DNA of 63,437 nucleotides from Myxococcota bacterium (GTDB lineage: Bacteria; Myxococcota_A; UBA9160; UBA4427): positions 1-63,437 of the forward strand of contig JAPKBZ010000018.1 of NCBI GenBank assembly GCA_028823175.1, written 5' to 3'. Numbering within the stretch: the stretch's first letter is position 1; each line of letters starts with the position of its first letter. The position numbers were made by a program, and so were the translations under genes. The notes under the pieces were generated by a model. It did no database searches. It saw nothing but the letters and a program-made list of their open reading frames with translations, and was not told where the DNA came from. This document shows, piece after piece, positions 60,952-63,437 of this stretch.

Positions 60952-62796
60952 TCAGCGAACCGGGTAGAGCTCGGGCAGAAGGTTTTTGGGGGCTTCGGGC
61001 AGGTTCGCCCGGAATCGCCAACCAGCGAGACTTGAGCCCCGGAACGCCTGCCAGAGCGCGCGACCTTCCCAAGTCATGCCGCCATCGGCGGCGAAGCGGT
61101 GTTCCGAGAGTTCCCGGAGTGCGACTTGGAGTTCGCTCGAAGCGAGACGGCGCGCCAATTCGGCGGTGCTGTGGGGGGGCGACTGCGGCCAGCAAGCGCG
61201 GCCCAGGGCCAGCAAGGCCGCTTCAGCGCCGGCGGCATCCCCCGCCGAGCAGGCAACCTCAAGCCCCCTTCTCAGAGAGCGGCGTCCGGGTTGGTCCGAA
61301 GGCCCTGCCGAGACTCCGCCGAAGCGGCGCCATGCTCCGTACCCCAACCCACTCACCAGCAGCCCAATCGCCAAAGCGCTTACGGCCATTGGGCCCAGCG
61401 CAGGATCGTCTTGAAGGGAAGCGACTGGCCCAGGTCCCGGTTGGGCTTCCGGAGGCGGCGGGCCGGTGGAAGTCATGGAAGGCGGGGCCATCGCCGAGGC
61501 GGTGGTGCCCAGGGCGGGGGCCACTTCGAGGGTTCTCGCGGGCAAGCGCGCGATCCGGGCCTGATCACTCTCCGTGTCCCACCATTGGATCTCGACTTCC
61601 GGGAGAACGTGGCGGCCCGGCTTGGTGGGGATCAGGACTGTCGGCAGGGCGCGTAGCGCGACCATCTCCCGGTCGAAACCCTGGCTGTCCTCGTAAGCTG
61701 GCTCGGTGTATTGCTTGATGCCGTCGACCTCGGCGATCTCCGGCAAGGGAAGCTGGGAAGCCGTCACGCCGCGCGCGCGAACCGCGACCACGCGATTCAC
61801 GGGCTCCCCGACGCGAAGACTGGGTGGCTCGGAGTCGCCTTCTCCCCAGAGTTCCACCAACTCGAGCCCCCGAGCGGGCAGCCACCTCGCGCCCAGAGCC
61901 TCGGCGGGCCGCTCTCGAATCGCTAGGACAATCGGCTCCGAGACGGCGCGAACCCGCCGACCCCGAGCCCCAAAAACCTCTCCAAGAAGGCTGTCCGAAT
62001 TCGAAAGGAAATCATCGAAGAGCGACCCTCCCAGCATGGAGCCAAAAGGCGAAGCCGATCGGCCCCGACGGGACTCGACATCTCGCACAGTTCCATCGAA
62101 GATCAGCGAGGGCACCCGAAGCTCACCACTCTGCTGCGGAAAGATTGCGTAGCGACGCTCGAAGACGTAAGTCTCTCGACCCTCGATCCTAACCCGCTCA
62201 CTTCGATCCTCACCCATTCTTTCCACGATCGCGCCCGCTATTTCGGGCTCACCGAGGGCCCCCCCTGTCAGGGGAAGATCGGACTCGAGACGAAGACTCA
62301 GGATGACCTGCTCCTGCACGTAGGAGTCGTCGCGGTCTACCTCCGCGGCGAGTTCGACCGTCCGAAAAGATGCACCCGGGGATTGCGCACGACTCTGTTC
62401 TAAATCGCTGCCCCTGGCGACCACCGTCACCGCCAGGGCCTCGGTCGACTCCGATCCCAGCACCAGCGGCGGAATCACCCGCTCACCGGGTTCTCGGGCG
62501 AGCAATTGGATTCGCCATTCCATGCTCGCATCGCTCTGGCCATTCACCACCCGGGTTTGCAGGCTGCGGCTGCGGGCCACGACCAGGAATTCTTTCTCCA
62601 GAGGTGTGAGATCGGGCTCTTCAGCGAGCGCGTCACCCGCGCTTCGGATCTTCAGCTCAAACACTTCGCCCACCGACACCTGCGAACGGTTGACCCCCGC
62701 TATGACATCGGCTCCGGCGTCGGCGATGCCGAGCCACGAGAAAAGCAATCCCGCTAGCACGATCCAACCTCCCCTACGCTTCGCTTCGTTCACCAT
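60952..62796 (-). CDS. batD: BatD-family protein (aerotolerance operon)
   Basis: Protein of 614 residues. A signal peptide (WIVLAGLLFSWLGIADAGA) is followed by Ig-like domains typical of BatD: GVNRSQVSVGEVFELKIRS, SLQTRVVNGQ and EWRIQLLAREPGERVIPPL, with a repeated layout (FERRYAIFPQQSGELRVPSL and LRALPTVLIPTKPGRHVLPE). A Gly-rich membrane helix lies near residue 470 (MAVSALAIGLLVSGLGYGAW) and a cytoplasmic helical domain follows. BatD works with von Willebrand A proteins BatA and BatB in an envelope complex of unclear biochemical role. It overlaps the preceding bat-like gene by 7 bases, so the operon extends past the window edge. Confidence 0.9.
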   Translation of the reverse strand: MVNEAKRRGGWIVLAGLLFSWLGIADAGADVIAGVNRSQVSVGEVFELKIRSAGDALAEEPDLTPLEKEFLVVARSRSLQTRVVNGQSDASMEWRIQLLAREPGERVIPPLVLGSESTEALAVTVVARGSDLEQSRAQSPGASFRTVELAAEVDRDDSYVQEQVILSLRLESDLPLTGGALGEPEIAGAIVERMGEDRSERVRIEGRETYVFERRYAIFPQQSGELRVPSLIFDGTVRDVESRRGRSASPFGSMLGGSLFDDFLSNSDSLLGEVFGARGRRVRAVSEPIVLAIRERPAEALGARWLPARGLELVELWGEGDSEPPSLRVGEPVNRVVAVRARGVTASQLPLPEIAEVDGIKQYTEPAYEDSQGFDREMVALRALPTVLIPTKPGRHVLPEVEIQWWDTESDQARIARLPARTLEVAPALGTTASAMAPPSMTSTGPPPPEAQPGPGPVASLQDDPALGPMAVSALAIGLLVSGLGYGAWRRFGGVSAGPSDQPGRRSLRRGLEVACSAGDAAGAEAALLALGRACWPQSPPHSTAELARRLASSELQVALRELSEHRFAADGGMTWEGRALWQAFRGSSLAGWRFRANLPEAPKNLLPELYPVR

Positions 62797-63437
62797 GTCG
62801 ATCCTCCTTGTCGCAATCCGTACCCCGCTTGTTTTTCCGCGTAGCGTCGGCGAAGTTTTTCCCGTAGAAGGCCGCCCGGGTCATCGGGCACTCGCCCGAG
62901 CCACTGCTCGATCTCCTGTTCTTCTTCGCTCATGGGCGCCCGAATCGAACTCAGCCCCTCACCGCTCTCGGACGCTTCCCCTGTCTCCCCCTCCGAGTGG
63001 CCCTCGCTGGCCAGATGCTCCTCGCGCGTCCCCGAACTCTCCGCCTCCGCTGGATCCGGGACTTGGCCCGCTCCTGACGCGATCGCCTCCCGGGACTCCC
63101 GAGAAGCGGAGTCCTCCGAGCCTTCCTGCCCCCCCGAAGGAGAGTGGGCGGCGCGGTTTTGCGAGGGCGATTCATCGTCGCCCTGAGCCTGGCCCGACGA
63201 AGCCGGGCCCTGCTCTCGCGCCTCGGCCGGGTCTTGTCCCGCCTGCTGCGACTCGGCCTTCTTCGATGCCTGGGATCCAGACTCCCCCGGATCCCCAGTC
63301 GACTCAGCGGCGGCCTCGGCTTGCTCGGCGTTTTCCGGGGACGTGTTCTCTCCCTGACCCTGGCCGGGCTTCGGCGGCGAATCGCCTTGTCCTTGCTGTC
63401 CGTCCGACGGATCTTGCTGCGAGTTCTGTTCTTGTTC
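62790..63437 (-). CDS. 3' end of a BatB/BatC-like gene (partial)
   Basis: The last 215 codons of a gene that enters from the right edge; frame open with no stop. Most of it is low-complexity, rich in Gln, Glu, Gly, Ser and Pro (SPPKPGQGQGEN, ASESGEGLSS), as in the disordered linkers of BatB/BatC proteins. The last 40 residues contain EQWLGRVPDDPGGLLREKLR followed by RRYAEKQ, which is the conserved C-terminal peptide of BatB-type proteins with a TPR-like domain. The stop TGA (62790-62792) lies inside the start of batD. It was not listed as a whole frame because its start is outside the window. Confidence 0.8.
   Translation of the reverse strand, partial: EQEQNSQQDPSDGQQGQGDSPPKPGQGQGENTSPENAEQAEAAAESTGDPGESGSQASKKAESQQAGQDPAEAREQGPASSGQAQGDDESPSQNRAAHSPSGGQEGSEDSASRESREAIASGAGQVPDPAEAESSGTREEHLASEGHSEGETGEASESGEGLSSIRAPMSEEEQEIEQWLGRVPDDPGGLLREKLRRRYAEKQAGYGLRQGGSTW

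Noticed and set aside
1-63437. CRISPR arrays, tRNA or rRNA genes, transposons, prophage genes
   Set aside because: No regularly spaced repeats, cloverleaf-like segments, transposase or integrase motifs were seen on either strand.

Overview
The window is GC-rich, densely coded bacterial chromosome. It carries secreted proteins with thrombospondin type 3, FG-GAP and PEP-CTERM-like segments, many sigma54/two-component genes, several putative F420-dependent enzymes, family III CoA-transferases and a P450. This mix suggests an uncultured lineage of the former Deltaproteobacteria (Myxococcota- or Binatota-like). That placement is inference, with no rRNA or marker gene here to fix it. No tRNA, rRNA, CRISPR array, transposase or integrase was seen.

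Region 1 (1-11.7 kb, all minus strand). Read in transcription order it encodes an ECF-type sigma factor, a membrane anti-sigma factor with a DUF928-like outer domain, a TPR-CHAT caspase-like lipoprotein, a 916-residue PEP-CTERM/FG-GAP/thrombospondin-3 protein, a related 337-residue protein with a dockerin-like tail, and a filamentous-haemagglutinin-type secreted protein. It reads as one envelope-stress or surface-secretion module. The two-partner transporter that the last protein would need is not in view.

Region 2 (11.8-29.2 kb) is metabolic. It has a luciferase-like F420 oxidoreductase, a sulfatase, a DMT transporter, a small SpoT-like HD hydrolase, an amidase, a TatT-like TPR protein, a TetR/adaptor/RND efflux operon divergent from a malonyl-CoA-synthetase-like ligase with a double operator between them, a CoA-transferase, an epimerase and a P450.

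Region 3 (29.4-36.5 kb) is a regulatory island. A hybrid histidine kinase and a gene for a degenerate metallo-beta-lactamase-fold protein with two winged-helix-like repeats each have a well-matched sigma54 promoter. They are followed by a histidine kinase/NtrC-type regulator pair and a DUF4136 lipoprotein.

Region 4 (36.6-46 kb) holds a biotin-dependent acyl-CoA carboxylase pair, a tungsten aldehyde oxidoreductase with its MoaD-like partner, an alpha/beta hydrolase, a DDN-type F420 reductase, an SDR, a class II aldolase and a very small beta-carbonic-anhydrase-like protein.

Region 5 (46-55.3 kb) holds an adaptor/RND pair, then a lone UrtA-type binding lipoprotein directly followed by a bacterial pentameric ligand-gated ion channel. 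After these come an SGNH hydrolase with a C-terminal sorting-like tail and a CoA-transferase.

Region 6 (55.3-63.4 kb) holds an F420 oxidoreductase, a small XRE regulator and an FKBP isomerase whose upstream regions share a 56-bp repeat, an OmpR-type regulator/kinase pair, an MtfA-type peptidase with no usual start codon, batD, and the 3' end of a BatB/BatC-like gene cut by the window edge.

The best candidates for undescribed systems are the binding-protein/pLGIC pair, the pseudo-metallo-beta-lactamase winged-helix regulator in its sigma54 island, and the sigma/anti-sigma/DUF928/CHAT/haemagglutinin cluster.
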